35,134 nt of DNA, from the NCBI GenBank assembly GCA_937915475.1, contig CALGIR010000299.1:1-35134 (forward strand), written 5' to 3'. The notes below the pieces were generated by a model that worked only from the letters and a program-made list of their open reading frames with translations, ran no database searches and was not told the origin of the DNA. The translations under genes and the position numbers were made by a program. Positions 24,248-32,137 of the stretch are shown here, one piece after another. The DNA comes from an uncultured Bacteroidales bacterium. GTDB taxonomy: Bacteria; Bacteroidota; Bacteroidia; Bacteroidales; Tenuifilaceae. Each line of letters starts with the position of its first letter. Position 1 is the stretch's first letter.

Positions 24248-24273
24248 AGTAATTCTGCAATTAATTTGGTATT

Positions 24274-24609
24274 TTAGTTTTTTAGGGTCAAAAACGATTC
24301 GAAACCCGATCGCTCCAAAAGAATTCTAAAATCCTCGGGTAACTTAAATTCAAAGTTAATACTCTTTTGCTCCTGCTTAGCATCCCACCACAAACGCTGT
24401 AAAAGTTGAATAGCGGTTAGATCAATGTTTACAACATTGTTTATCTTGACCTCAATCTGGCTATACTTGCTCAAACCCTCTTGCAGAAACTTATTAAGTT
24501 GCTGGGCATTATCAATGGTTAATTCACCCTGTATAGTAATAATCCCCTCGCCACTCTTCTTTCCTTTACCTGCCTGTGATTTAAGAGTAATCTTCTGTAT
24601 TTTTGCCAT
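24274..24609 (-). CDS. STAS-domain protein
   Basis: 111 residues, a STAS domain of the SpoIIAA/anti-sigma-factor-antagonist fold: a basic start, then GEGIITIQGELTIDNAQQL, VKINNVVNIDLTAIQLLQRL. In SpoIIAA the switch Ser lies in D-S-S-G-L; here the matching segment is IDLTAIQ with T65, so a phosphorylatable residue is kept. It sits between the 606-residue protein (3-base gap) and cheY (26-base gap). No RsbW/SpoIIAB-type kinase is nearby except the His-less kinase-like protein at 19015-19917. Similar STAS proteins occur in some chemotaxis-like operons; the role here is unknown. Confidence 0.85.
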   Translation of the reverse strand: MAKIQKITLKSQAGKGKKSGEGIITIQGELTIDNAQQLNKFLQEGLSKYSQIEVKINNVVNIDLTAIQLLQRLWWDAKQEQKSINFEFKLPEDFRILLERSGFESFLTLKN

Positions 24610-24612
24610 ATC

Positions 24613-26433
24613 TTAAAATAGTTCTAAGTTATCATCGTCTATATCGATATCATCGTCAAATAGTTCAACGCCACTCACCTTGCTCGATTCTTTAGTTATT
24701 GTATCGTGTACTTTATGCTCGCTTGCCATGGTATAAAGTTTTCGAATATCCTCGAAACCCTCTTCGTTGTCAAAATTAACCTCTGCTTTAAGCAAACGGT
24801 GTATGTGATTAAACTCGTTTATTATATCCACAATAACCTTTTCGAAAAAATCGTAGTACTTAACCTTTCCAATTGATGCGTTTATATCCTTTAAAACGGA
24901 TTTACTTATGCCGATGCTTTTACTGAGCAATGTGCTAATCTTTGTATTCTTATTGTTGAGATGTGTAATAATGCTGCTCATTGAATCACCTGAATTTGAA
25001 AACACCTCAACACTTTTGCGCTGGGCTAAACTCTGACTATTCCCAAGTAAAAATTGACTTGCTATCCCTTCAACCCTAGTGAATACATCCTTGATTATCA
25101 CTTCAAATCCCTCAACATCTTCATAAAGGTACTGAATTCTCTTTAATAATTCGTGTAATTTTTTATCGCCCAAATCAATTTCCAAAAAATCGGCGTATGT
25201 GGTGGATGTGATATTTTTCAGATTGACAATTGACGCCGAAAAAGTGGTAAGACCTTTCCCTACCCTACCAACCTGAGCATATAACTGATCGATACGCGCA
25301 GTATAATCATTGGTGGCGCTTAGAAACCTGTTCAATACGCTTGCCGAACTTTTTAACTTTGTGATAAAGTCCTGCATGTGGAACTCGCTGGTACTATCTT
25401 GGGAGATATAAATTTCATGGCACATTGAGGATACAATGGTCATATCGTTACCAATCTCCTTAAATTTTCCGGTAATAATTTCAATAGCCCTCTGGTACTC
25501 CTTATTGGCGTATACTAGCTGTGCCGATTGGAGGTTTGCAATATCCCTAATTTTCAGAAGAAGAATATCGTTGCTGTCTAGGTTATCCTTATCCTCCAGC
25601 TGTGCAGTTTCATCCAATTCAGCTAATAATTTTTTATGGGTTGCATGCACATGCTCCATTTTTTGCCTAATAATATCGTGGTACTGCAAATTTGTAATAA
25701 TATCGGCAATGCTCTTTGACGAATTCTCGGTCTGCTTGGTCAACTTAGGAATTAAACGCGATACCTCTTCATGCTTTTCGGCAAATAGGATTATGCCCAT
25801 GTGTAAATAATTTAGTATAAGGTCTAAATCTTTTACGCTACTATTACGAATTGCTTCAAACCGTAAAAGCGTATCCTTTACCTGCTCCTTAAGCTGCCCT
25901 AGATCACTCTCGTTTTGAAAACTACAAGTTTTAAAATCGTTTATAACATCATTGAATTTCTGGACTACCTTCTCAAGACTTTTGGCCGAAGCGGGATTTG
26001 CTGAACTAAATATTTTAAGGTTCGCCAAAAGAATTTTAAGGGTTAGTAAATCCTGGTTTAAATTTTTTACAGGGAAATATAATTTGTCTAGCAGTCCAAG
26101 AATTTGTGACAATTGCTCAATGCTAGCATCTAGTAGATTAGAAAACTCAGACTGGATATGCTTTATTTCCCTATAAAACTTCTCAATCTCCTTTAGTAAC
26201 TCAGAAGATTCATTTTTTGTTAACTCGTTAAAAATTTTAGAGGCATTGTTGGATATAAGCTTCGACAGTTTATAGTAGCGCTTAAAATCGGTGTTTAATC
26301 CCAAAAAATCATCTGATGAGCACTGGTGCAACTGAAGTATCTGCTCATCAATCCCCGAGAATATCTCTATAAATTGTTGAATAGAAAAATTATTAGAAAG
26401 TATTATACTTGAATAATTGTTTTTTTGCCTCAT
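24613..26433 (-). CDS. Large helical protein with CheZ-like motif; candidate CheY-P phosphatase
   Basis: 606 residues, almost entirely helical, no signal peptide or membrane span, and not a canonical methyl-accepting receptor (no E-x-x-A-x-QTNLLALNA hairpin). Residues 240-262 read SIADIITNLQYHDIIRQKMEHV, in which D253 and Q257 form D-x-x-x-Q as in the active-site helix of the CheY-P phosphatase CheZ. A second, related segment at 519-544 (ASIGKVKYYDFFEKVIVDII) keeps D528 but has Lys instead of Gln. A flexible region from 550 leads to an acidic-hydrophobic tail, VELFDDDIDIDDDNLELF, reminiscent of the CheZ C-terminal CheY-binding peptide. It is co-transcribed with a receiver upstream and STAS-cheY-cheA-cheW downstream. 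Function is inferred; it could instead be a soluble receptor-like scaffold. Confidence 0.7.
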   Translation of the reverse strand: MRQKNNYSSIILSNNFSIQQFIEIFSGIDEQILQLHQCSSDDFLGLNTDFKRYYKLSKLISNNASKIFNELTKNESSELLKEIEKFYREIKHIQSEFSNLLDASIEQLSQILGLLDKLYFPVKNLNQDLLTLKILLANLKIFSSANPASAKSLEKVVQKFNDVINDFKTCSFQNESDLGQLKEQVKDTLLRFEAIRNSSVKDLDLILNYLHMGIILFAEKHEEVSRLIPKLTKQTENSSKSIADIITNLQYHDIIRQKMEHVHATHKKLLAELDETAQLEDKDNLDSNDILLLKIRDIANLQSAQLVYANKEYQRAIEIITGKFKEIGNDMTIVSSMCHEIYISQDSTSEFHMQDFITKLKSSASVLNRFLSATNDYTARIDQLYAQVGRVGKGLTTFSASIVNLKNITSTTYADFLEIDLGDKKLHELLKRIQYLYEDVEGFEVIIKDVFTRVEGIASQFLLGNSQSLAQRKSVEVFSNSGDSMSSIITHLNNKNTKISTLLSKSIGISKSVLKDINASIGKVKYYDFFEKVIVDIINEFNHIHRLLKAEVNFDNEEGFEDIRKLYTMASEHKVHDTITKESSKVSGVELFDDDIDIDDDNLELF

Positions 26434-26527
26434 AAAATACTGTTTTCACAATACCTTTGCCCGTTATTAACTACAAAGAGTCTTTACGCTTATACTTGAG
26501 GTAAGTTACATCAAGCAACAAAAGTAA

Positions 26528-26887
26528 CTAACTTAGCATAGTTTGCTTCACCTTACTTAAAAACAATGCTATGTCAATTGGCTTACCAATAAAATCGGCA
26601 GCCCCATACTGCATGCAGATATCAACATTTTCTCTCGACTCCACTGCAGACACAACAATTACTGGAGTATTGGATGTCTTTTTGTTCCCCTTAAGCTCTT
26701 TCAGAAAATCGAAACCGCTTACTTCAGGCATTAGCAGGTCGAGGAGAATAAGCTTAGGTTTATGCTTCTCAACTAGTTTAAAGGCTTCCTTTGCGCTAAA
26801 AGCAGTTACCGTCTCGTAGCCCTCTTCCTGAAGTATTGCCTCTAATAACACTTGATTTGTGGTTGAATCATCAACAATTAGAATCAT
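26528..26887 (-). CDS. Single-domain response regulator heading the chemotaxis operon
   Basis: 119 residues, a receiver alone: DD at 6-7, phospho-acceptor D50 (LILLDLLMPEVSG), the Ser of VVSAVES and the Lys of FIGKPID. It is the first gene of the operon, 19 bases below the likely transcription start, and 94 bases before the 606-residue protein with no terminator between. It may be a second CheA target or phosphate sink. Confidence 0.92.
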   Translation of the reverse strand: MILIVDDSTTNQVLLEAILQEEGYETVTAFSAKEAFKLVEKHKPKLILLDLLMPEVSGFDFLKELKGNKKTSNTPVIVVSAVESRENVDICMQYGAADFIGKPIDIALFLSKVKQTMLS

Positions 26888-26912
26888 AGTCAGATAGATT
26901 AAAATTATAGAT

Positions 26913-26944
26913 CAAACTTAGTTTTTCTTATTACCATAGGCAAA
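26913..26944 (-). promoter_or_regulatory. Bacteroidetes-type promoter of the chemotaxis operon
   Basis: On the minus strand TTTG (26944-26941), a 20-base spacer and TAAGTTTG (26920-26913) match the -33 TTTG / -7 TAnnTTTG consensus of the primary sigma factor of Bacteroidota. Transcription would start near 26906, giving a leader of roughly 19 bases to the ATG at 26887. It is the best promoter in the window. Confidence 0.7.
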
Positions 26945-27044
26945 TTAATTTAAATGAGGTTGCTTACTAAAGAACGGTGATATACATCATTCTTAAACAT
27001 TTTTAAGTATATTTATGGCCTCTATTTAATAGAAAAGATACTTT

Positions 27045-27731
27045 ATGAATCAATCCAACGAAAATATTCTTGATTCCCTGTCGCTTCCTTTTGAATCGGT
27101 TTTACTGCCCGATGAAAGGGATAAACTATACAGCTCAACCAACAAAGTTGAGTATAGTAAGCGCGATATAATTATAAAGCAAAGTGCTAGGGTTTCAGAA
27201 ATTCCCCTTATACTGTCAGGGCTTGTGAAAATTTCGAGAGAAATGCGACGCGGTAAAAATGTGATACTACGTATTGCCCAGCCTGGCTCATATTTAGGAC
27301 TATCCTCTATTTTTGGAAGCGATGTTTACGAGTATTCAGTTTTTGCACTTGAGAACGTTACTGTTCGATTTATTGATATAGAGACCTTCAGCTGGTTGAT
27401 TAAAAAGAATGGCCTATTTGGAATGGAAGTTGTGAAACAGATTAGCGCTGATAATATATTCAACATTAATAGGTTATCAAGTCTTTTATATAAGCAACTA
27501 CCGGGAAGGGTAGCCGATATAATTCTGTACTTCTCTGAGGATATTTTTAAAAGCGAAACATTTAGTATACCCCTAACCCGTCAAGAACTTGCAGAATTAG
27601 CAGGGACAACGAAGGAAAGCCTTATAAGAACCTTATCGGAATTTAAGCACGATAAGATTATTGATATGAACAGGAATTCTTTTAAGGTTAACAGCATGCA
27701 TATTATAAAAACACTCAGCAGGCTTGGATAA
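27045..27731 (+). CDS. Crp/Fnr-family transcriptional regulator
   Basis: 228 residues. The N-terminal part is a cNMP-binding-type beta barrel (residues 20-130; IIIKQSARVSEIPLILSGLV, PGSYLGLSSIFGSDVYEYSV). The C-terminal winged helix has the recognition region LTRQELAELAGTTKESLIRT. The phosphate-binding cassette lacks the Glu and Arg that bind cAMP in CRP, and there is no cysteine set of the FNR type, so the ligand is unknown. It is divergent from the chemotaxis operon with 157 bases between the starts and could regulate it. A response regulator follows 42 bases downstream. Confidence 0.9.
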   Translation: MNQSNENILDSLSLPFESVLLPDERDKLYSSTNKVEYSKRDIIIKQSARVSEIPLILSGLVKISREMRRGKNVILRIAQPGSYLGLSSIFGSDVYEYSVFALENVTVRFIDIETFSWLIKKNGLFGMEVVKQISADNIFNINRLSSLLYKQLPGRVADIILYFSEDIFKSETFSIPLTRQELAELAGTTKESLIRTLSEFKHDKIIDMNRNSFKVNSMHIIKTLSRLG

Positions 27732-27773
27732 TTAACAGACAGAACCTTAAACACCTACACCCATTTTACCTAC

Positions 27774-28154
27774 ATGGAAAAGAGTTATAATATTTTAATT
27801 GTTGACGATATATTTGTTAATCGACTACTTATAAAGGAGATAGTAAAGAAAATTAGCGCTAAATGTTTTGATGCCGAAAATGGGCAACAAGCCATTGATA
27901 TTTTTGAGAAGGAGGATATAGATGTAATTTTAATGGATATTGAAATGCCAGTTATGAATGGCCTTGAAACTACAAAGCACATAAGAATGAATATGCCAGC
28001 ATCAAAAAGGTCGGTTCCCATTATCGCATTAACCGCACACAATCCTGCTAATTTTTTCGAAGATTTTAATGATGTAGGTTTCGATCAACTTATAACAAAG
28101 CCTTATAGTGTTAGTAAAGTGCTATCGCTTATAGAAGAAGTGTGCGCAAAGTAA
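27774..28154 (+). CDS. Single-domain response regulator
   Basis: 126 residues: receiver with DD at 11-12, phospho-acceptor D55 (VILMDIEMPVMNG), Thr in IIALTAHN and Lys109 (LITKPYS). The DIEMPVMNGLET sequence is typical of receivers that pair with hybrid kinases. It follows the Crp/Fnr gene by 42 bases and probably shares its transcript. No output domain or dedicated kinase is present next to it. Confidence 0.9.
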   Translation: MEKSYNILIVDDIFVNRLLIKEIVKKISAKCFDAENGQQAIDIFEKEDIDVILMDIEMPVMNGLETTKHIRMNMPASKRSVPIIALTAHNPANFFEDFNDVGFDQLITKPYSVSKVLSLIEEVCAK

Positions 28155-28172
28155 TGTAAACCGCAATGGTTT

Positions 28173-28205
28173 TTTGGGTTGACATCTAAAATTATCTTAC
28201 CTTTA
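28173..28205 (+). promoter_or_regulatory. Candidate promoter of the HU-CCDC81/SPOR gene
   Basis: TTTG (28173-28176), a 21-base spacer and TACCTTTA (28198-28205; 5 of 6 fixed positions of TAnnTTTG). The ATG is 33 bases further at 28239. Confidence 0.45.
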
Positions 28206-28238
28206 GTGGGTTAATTTAACAAACTAATACTCCAAGCC

Positions 28239-29465
28239 ATGACCACCGAATACTTAATTGAGCTAATCAAGAACAATACGAGGGTTATTCTTCCTGAATT
28301 TGGTGCTTTCCTTATTAAAGATGACGGAAGTGGCGATTTTAAGCCCCAAAACTTAACATTTAGCCCTTTCCTTAGGTACAACGACGGAATGCTTGAGGAT
28401 AAGCTTGCCAGTAAAAACAAGGTTACAAAGGACAATGCCAAAGATTTATTGGCTAGTTACGTAGAAGGTTTAAAACAAGAATTAACTACTAACAACACCT
28501 ATGAACTTAAGGGTATTGGCTCCCTCTATCTTGATAAACGGGGAAGCATCCATTTTGATCCTATTGGTACCAAAACCACCACAGCAACTAAAATAGCCGA
28601 ACCAGGAATAAAGGAGGAGAAACCTAAAAAAGAAGAACCGCTGAAAGAGAATGAAACACCACCTGAGCAGAAGACGCAAGAAAAAAAAGTGGAAGCGGCT
28701 GAGAAACCAGTTGTTGAGAAAAAAACAGAAGAAGTAGTTTCAAAGAAAACTCAGGTACCAGAACAAAAAATAGTACCACCTAAAGCAGAGCCTCAAAAGC
28801 GAGAGGTCAAAACCACCAAACCCATAAAAAGCACACCAAAACCAGTTAAAGAAAAGCGTCCTCGAGGAACTGGGCAAGCTATCCTTATTGGAACCTTAAT
28901 TGGCCTTGGCTTTGTTTTTTTGCTGGTAGCTGGTTGGCATTTATACGACATAGGCTTTTTTAGCTCAGAAAAAACAGCAACCAATGTTCAAACTACCATA
29001 GTTCAAGAACAATCTACAGTACTTGACGAAACAACAACCGATGACCCCATAGCAAAGGATGAATCTGAAGAAGAGGTTAAAACAGTAACTCAACAAGCGG
29101 GTAAATTCGATGATGAGTTTAGTAAGCTAAGCGCAGAAATGGATAAAACACCTACTGGTCAATCTGAGGCAAAATCGACTAAACCAAGAATTTCGCAAAA
29201 CCAAGACTATCAAACGGATAGGGCTACTACACCGTACGTTAAAGAGGGGATTTACCATTTAATTGTGGGTAGCTTTAGAAATGTAAACTATGCAGAAAAG
29301 TACTCGGATGATATGAAGGCCTCTGGATTTAAATCTAGGGTTATTACGCAGCCAACAGGCATGCACGCTGTTACGCTTGGCTCGTTCCTTACCCGACAAG
29401 AAGCTGAAGACTCTATGAACGTTTGGAAAGCACAACACCCTAACACTTGGATACTGAACCAGTAA
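28239..29465 (+). CDS. HU-CCDC81 and SPOR domain membrane protein
   Basis: 408 residues. Residues 1-105 match the bacterial HU-CCDC81 double domain (LIELIKNNTRVILPEFGAFL, SFLR-type and YELKGIGSLYLDK). A Lys/Glu/Pro-rich disordered region (110-207) precedes one membrane span (about 211-232). After a second disordered stretch a SPOR domain (336-408; GIYHLIVGSFRNVNYAEKY) ends the protein. SPOR domains bind denuded septal peptidoglycan, so the protein should place its HU-like half in the cytosol and its SPOR half in the periplasm, probably at the division site. The next gene starts one base after the stop codon. Confidence 0.88.
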   Translation: MTTEYLIELIKNNTRVILPEFGAFLIKDDGSGDFKPQNLTFSPFLRYNDGMLEDKLASKNKVTKDNAKDLLASYVEGLKQELTTNNTYELKGIGSLYLDKRGSIHFDPIGTKTTTATKIAEPGIKEEKPKKEEPLKENETPPEQKTQEKKVEAAEKPVVEKKTEEVVSKKTQVPEQKIVPPKAEPQKREVKTTKPIKSTPKPVKEKRPRGTGQAILIGTLIGLGFVFLLVAGWHLYDIGFFSSEKTATNVQTTIVQEQSTVLDETTTDDPIAKDESEEEVKTVTQQAGKFDDEFSKLSAEMDKTPTGQSEAKSTKPRISQNQDYQTDRATTPYVKEGIYHLIVGSFRNVNYAEKYSDDMKASGFKSRVITQPTGMHAVTLGSFLTRQEAEDSMNVWKAQHPNTWILNQ

Positions 29466-29466
29466 C

Positions 29467-30192
29467 ATGACATCACCAAAAAAGCAAGAAACTGTCCTCT
29501 GGAAATTAACAGGGGTTGGAGATATACTCCTTAAGCGAAACAGAAGGGCACGTAAACTTTCCATATCAATAAAACCATCGGGTGAGGTTAGGGTTACAAT
29601 ACCCGGACTGTTGCCCCTTAGCTATGCAAAGACCTTTGTTGAAGCTAAGCAAGGTTGGATTACCAGTAAGCTAAGCGAAATTAATAAACTCAATCAACAA
29701 AAAATAATATCATCGGGTTACAGAACAAGAGATCACGAACTACAATTTAAAGCTATCAGTGCAAGTGACGTAAAAGTTGATTTTGAAGAACAATACATAA
29801 GCATAACCCATCCAAAGGGAGTTGATACGGAAAGTGAATACTTGCAAAACATAGCGAAGGAGGCAATTGTAGAGGCCTATAGAAAAGAAGCTAAGTCTAT
29901 TCTTCCGAGCAGAGTAGCAGAACTGGCTCAAAGGCACAATTTAAAATACAATACACTAAGAATTAAAAATATAACTTCGCGATGGGGTAGCTGCTCGAGT
30001 ATAAACAACATTAACCTCAGCTTATACCTCATGAAACTTCCTGATGAGCTAATCGACTATATTATACTCCACGAGTTAGCACATACTGTCCACAAAAATC
30101 ACGGGCCCAACTTTTGGAATCTATTAGACAGGCTTACCGGTGATGCAAAAATGCTCTCGAAAAGAGTTAAGAAGTATAGAACCGATATTTAA
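29467..30192 (+). CDS. YgjP-like M48-type metallopeptidase (DUF45)
   Basis: 241 residues with the zinc motif HELAHTVHKNHGPNFW, the usual signature of the YgjP/DUF45 family; the preceding RWGSCSSINNINLSLYLMKL and the N-terminal RRARKLSISIKPSGEVRVTI also fit. No signal peptide is present, so it is cytosolic. It is separated by one base from the HU-CCDC81/SPOR gene and likely translated from the same transcript. Its stop overlaps by four bases with the end of the convergent nitroreductase gene. Substrates of the family are poorly known. Confidence 0.9.
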   Translation: MTSPKKQETVLWKLTGVGDILLKRNRRARKLSISIKPSGEVRVTIPGLLPLSYAKTFVEAKQGWITSKLSEINKLNQQKIISSGYRTRDHELQFKAISASDVKVDFEEQYISITHPKGVDTESEYLQNIAKEAIVEAYRKEAKSILPSRVAELAQRHNLKYNTLRIKNITSRWGSCSSINNINLSLYLMKLPDELIDYIILHELAHTVHKNHGPNFWNLLDRLTGDAKMLSKRVKKYRTDI

Positions 30193-30719
30193 AAGTTATA
30201 ACCCTCCCACGAAACAATCTCCTCAATTGGTTTTCTTAATAGGTGGCGTTCTGAATAGTTCTTCTTTTCAGACGGAAAACCAATGGGAATAAGAGCTATT
30301 GGAGCAATATTTTTGGGCAAACTAAGAATTGCTGCACATTTCATTACATCAAATTTGCAAACCCAACAGGTTCCCAAACCATTGTCTGCTGCGGCCAGGG
30401 TAATATGATCGATGGCTATTGCCATATCTATATCACAATGATTTTTACCGTCGGCACGGCGCCACGACTCAGAATAGTTGCCACAGGCAACAATAATTGC
30501 AGGAGCCGATTCAAGCCACGAAGCAGCATAGCAGGATGCTATTTGGCCTATTAAGGGTTGCTTGGTTACAACAACAAATTGCTGTGGTTGAGCGTTAGTG
30601 GCCGATGGAGCTATGCGAGCACACTCAAGAACATTAGTAAGCAGATTTTGAGGAATCTCCTTCTTGTCATAACTTCTGCACGAATAGCGGCTTTTTGCAA
30701 TATCTAGAAAAGATTTCAT
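30189..30719 (-). CDS. Nitroreductase-family flavoprotein
   Basis: 176 residues, the compact form of the FMN-dependent nitroreductase fold. FMN-contact regions are RYSCRSYDKKEIP, APSATNAQPQQFVVV and IDHITLAAADNGLGTCWVCK, and the C-terminal PIALIPIGFPSE is typical. It should be a cytosolic dimer using NAD(P)H to reduce quinones, enones or nitro compounds. It is convergent with the YgjP-like gene (4-base overlap) and followed upstream by a small gene of unknown function at a distance of 31 bases. Confidence 0.92.
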   Translation of the reverse strand: MKSFLDIAKSRYSCRSYDKKEIPQNLLTNVLECARIAPSATNAQPQQFVVVTKQPLIGQIASCYAASWLESAPAIIVACGNYSESWRRADGKNHCDIDMAIAIDHITLAAADNGLGTCWVCKFDVMKCAAILSLPKNIAPIALIPIGFPSEKKNYSERHLLRKPIEEIVSWEGYNF

Positions 30720-30750
30720 AAACTATATTGTTTAATAAATAGACGAGTAC

Positions 30751-31032
30751 TTAATACGTTAAGGAATTTAAACGCTCTGTTAGCTCAATGATACTATTGT
30801 AAAAATCGCTGCTAACCTTTCGGTAGTAATGCTTCAGCTTCATATCGCCAATATCCTTCTGATTGTTAATCTTATCTAACACTTCTATTTCGAGCATTAA
30901 GGCATCAGAAATAATATCCAATACGTTTTCCTGGTTTAATGGAGGCGAGTAAACTAAATGGATGTAGCACTCCTGAATAAAGTGTTTCACCATTTGCTTA
31001 ATGTCTTTCTTCAGATTCCGAATGTTTGCCAT
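30751..31032 (-). CDS. Small helical protein of unknown function
   Basis: About 93 residues from ATG 31032 (MANIRNLKKDIKQMVKHFIQ); an earlier ATG at 31059 would add nine residues. I do not recognise a family by name. The sequence is predicted all-helical, with the hydrophobic core IQECYIHLVYSPPLNQE and DIISDALMLEIEVLDKIN; no signal peptide, no metal motif. It lies 31 bases upstream of the nitroreductase on the same strand and may share its transcript. Confidence 0.65.
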   Translation of the reverse strand: MANIRNLKKDIKQMVKHFIQECYIHLVYSPPLNQENVLDIISDALMLEIEVLDKINNQKDIGDMKLKHYYRKVSSDFYNSIIELTERLNSLTY

Positions 31033-31202
31033 ATTGCCTAACCTATTATTTACAAGCAAGATAAATGCTTAAATCATTACTTTGGTGTTACTAATATATA
31101 GTATTTTACAATCGTTGTAAAGCAATATCGGTTTTTTCTTAAAATATATGTTTTGAGAAGACACTGAGAGGGTTATTACAATCGTTTGTTACCGAAAAAC
31201 AA

Positions 31203-31232
31203 ATAACCACTCCATTTTAACGGAGTGGTTAT
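31203..31232 (-). terminator. Terminator after the 39-residue membrane peptide gene
   Basis: ATAACCACTCC (31203-31213) and GGAGTGGTTAT (31222-31232) form a perfect 11-bp stem with an 8-base loop; on the minus strand the tail is TTTGTTTTT. It starts 22 bases after the stop codon of the small gene. Confidence 0.8.
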
Positions 31233-31254
31233 ACAATATTAAAACAGGTATTGG

Positions 31255-31374
31255 CTATAATGACATTCCAACAATCATTACAGCAGCCATTATAACTATA
31301 AAAATAAGTATACTAACCCACACTGGCATTGGTTTTTTTTCCTTTGTGTTCATTGTATGTGATTTTGTGCTCAT
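31255..31374 (-). CDS. 39-residue single-span membrane peptide
   Basis: Too short for usual gene finding. From ATG 31374 the frame encodes a polar start (MSTKSHTMNTKEKKPMP), then one hydrophobic span of about 20 residues (VWVSILIFIVIMAAVMIVGM) and the end SL before TAG. An internal ATG at 31353 (MNTKEKKP) is the alternative start. Lys-rich start followed by a span suggests an N-in small membrane protein. A strong terminator follows it and no other gene on that strand is within reach, which supports expression. No homolog can be named. Confidence 0.6.
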   Translation of the reverse strand: MSTKSHTMNTKEKKPMPVWVSILIFIVIMAAVMIVGMSL

Positions 31375-31629
31375 CGTAAGTGATATTATGTAATGCTGTT
31401 TAGGTAGGATTTCTAACTAGTTCACAGCTGCTTTCTGGCAACGGCATATAAGCAATCTATTTACATTAATAAAGATTAATCTTATTGAACTCCCGTCCAT
31501 CCTGTTTTACTGAAGGCAGATGGGCAACGTCCTCATTTTATAAACAAGTCCCATCTCCTAAGCTAAACAACATTGGTTTATTATGATTAATGCTTAACTA
31601 TACTCAACCTCAAAGGTTGTAGCAAAGAA
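31375..31629. other. 255-base intergenic region
   Basis: No gene is seen. A 7-bp inverted repeat AGATGGG/CCCATCT (31518-31556) is present without a T tract. No perfect promoter element was identified. Confidence 0.35.
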
Positions 31630-31989
31630 TCATAATCGTAAGCACATAAAAATTCCTGTATGAGAACAAATTTGGGGTAATGGATAAAAGAGTCTTTCTC
31701 CCTTGATTTGTGGTTTATACAAACAAAATGGGGCTTTCTGGTTTTGTAAAAATGTCTCTTTAAAAAACGAGAAATTCCATTCTACGGGATCAGTTACAAT
31801 AATTTGTTTTGAAGAGACCAAAATATCTATAACTTCAACTGTATCAGTATTGCCAAGTGACAACCATTTGCTGTTACTGAAAGAAGGATTGCCCGCAAAT
31901 AAGGTTAACAGCATACAAAAATTAACGCTAAATGCAATTGCAAATAGTATTGAGATTAATTTATGGTATGTGTCTCGAAAAAGCGTCAT
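31630..31989 (-). CDS. Hypothetical protein with N-terminal membrane segment
   Basis: 119 residues, family unknown. Residues 10-33 are hydrophobic (KLISILFAIAFSVNFCMLLT), either a signal anchor or an uncleaved signal peptide; the rest is polar with no motif. An overlapping open frame exists on the opposite strand (31703-32014), but it is compositionally less protein-like. The minus frame is preferred because of its clear membrane segment. Support is modest. Confidence 0.4.
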   Translation of the reverse strand: MTLFRDTYHKLISILFAIAFSVNFCMLLTLFAGNPSFSNSKWLSLGNTDTVEVIDILVSSKQIIVTDPVEWNFSFFKETFLQNQKAPFCLYKPQIKGERLFYPLPQICSHTGIFMCLRL

Positions 31990-32137
31990 TTATTCGTGTG
32001 TCAACTTGTTATAAGCACAATGGAATTAAAAGGTAACCTAATTATTAGGGTGTAAAAACCATTTATTAGATGCCATAAAGTACAAATATAGTATTTCCCC
32101 ATATTACTGTCAAACTTACACCTAATTCTAAAACTGT

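Noticed and set aside
31703..32014. Open frame of 103 codons on the plus strand
   Set aside because: It overlaps the minus-strand frame with a clear membrane segment, has no recognisable domain and looks like an antisense shadow.
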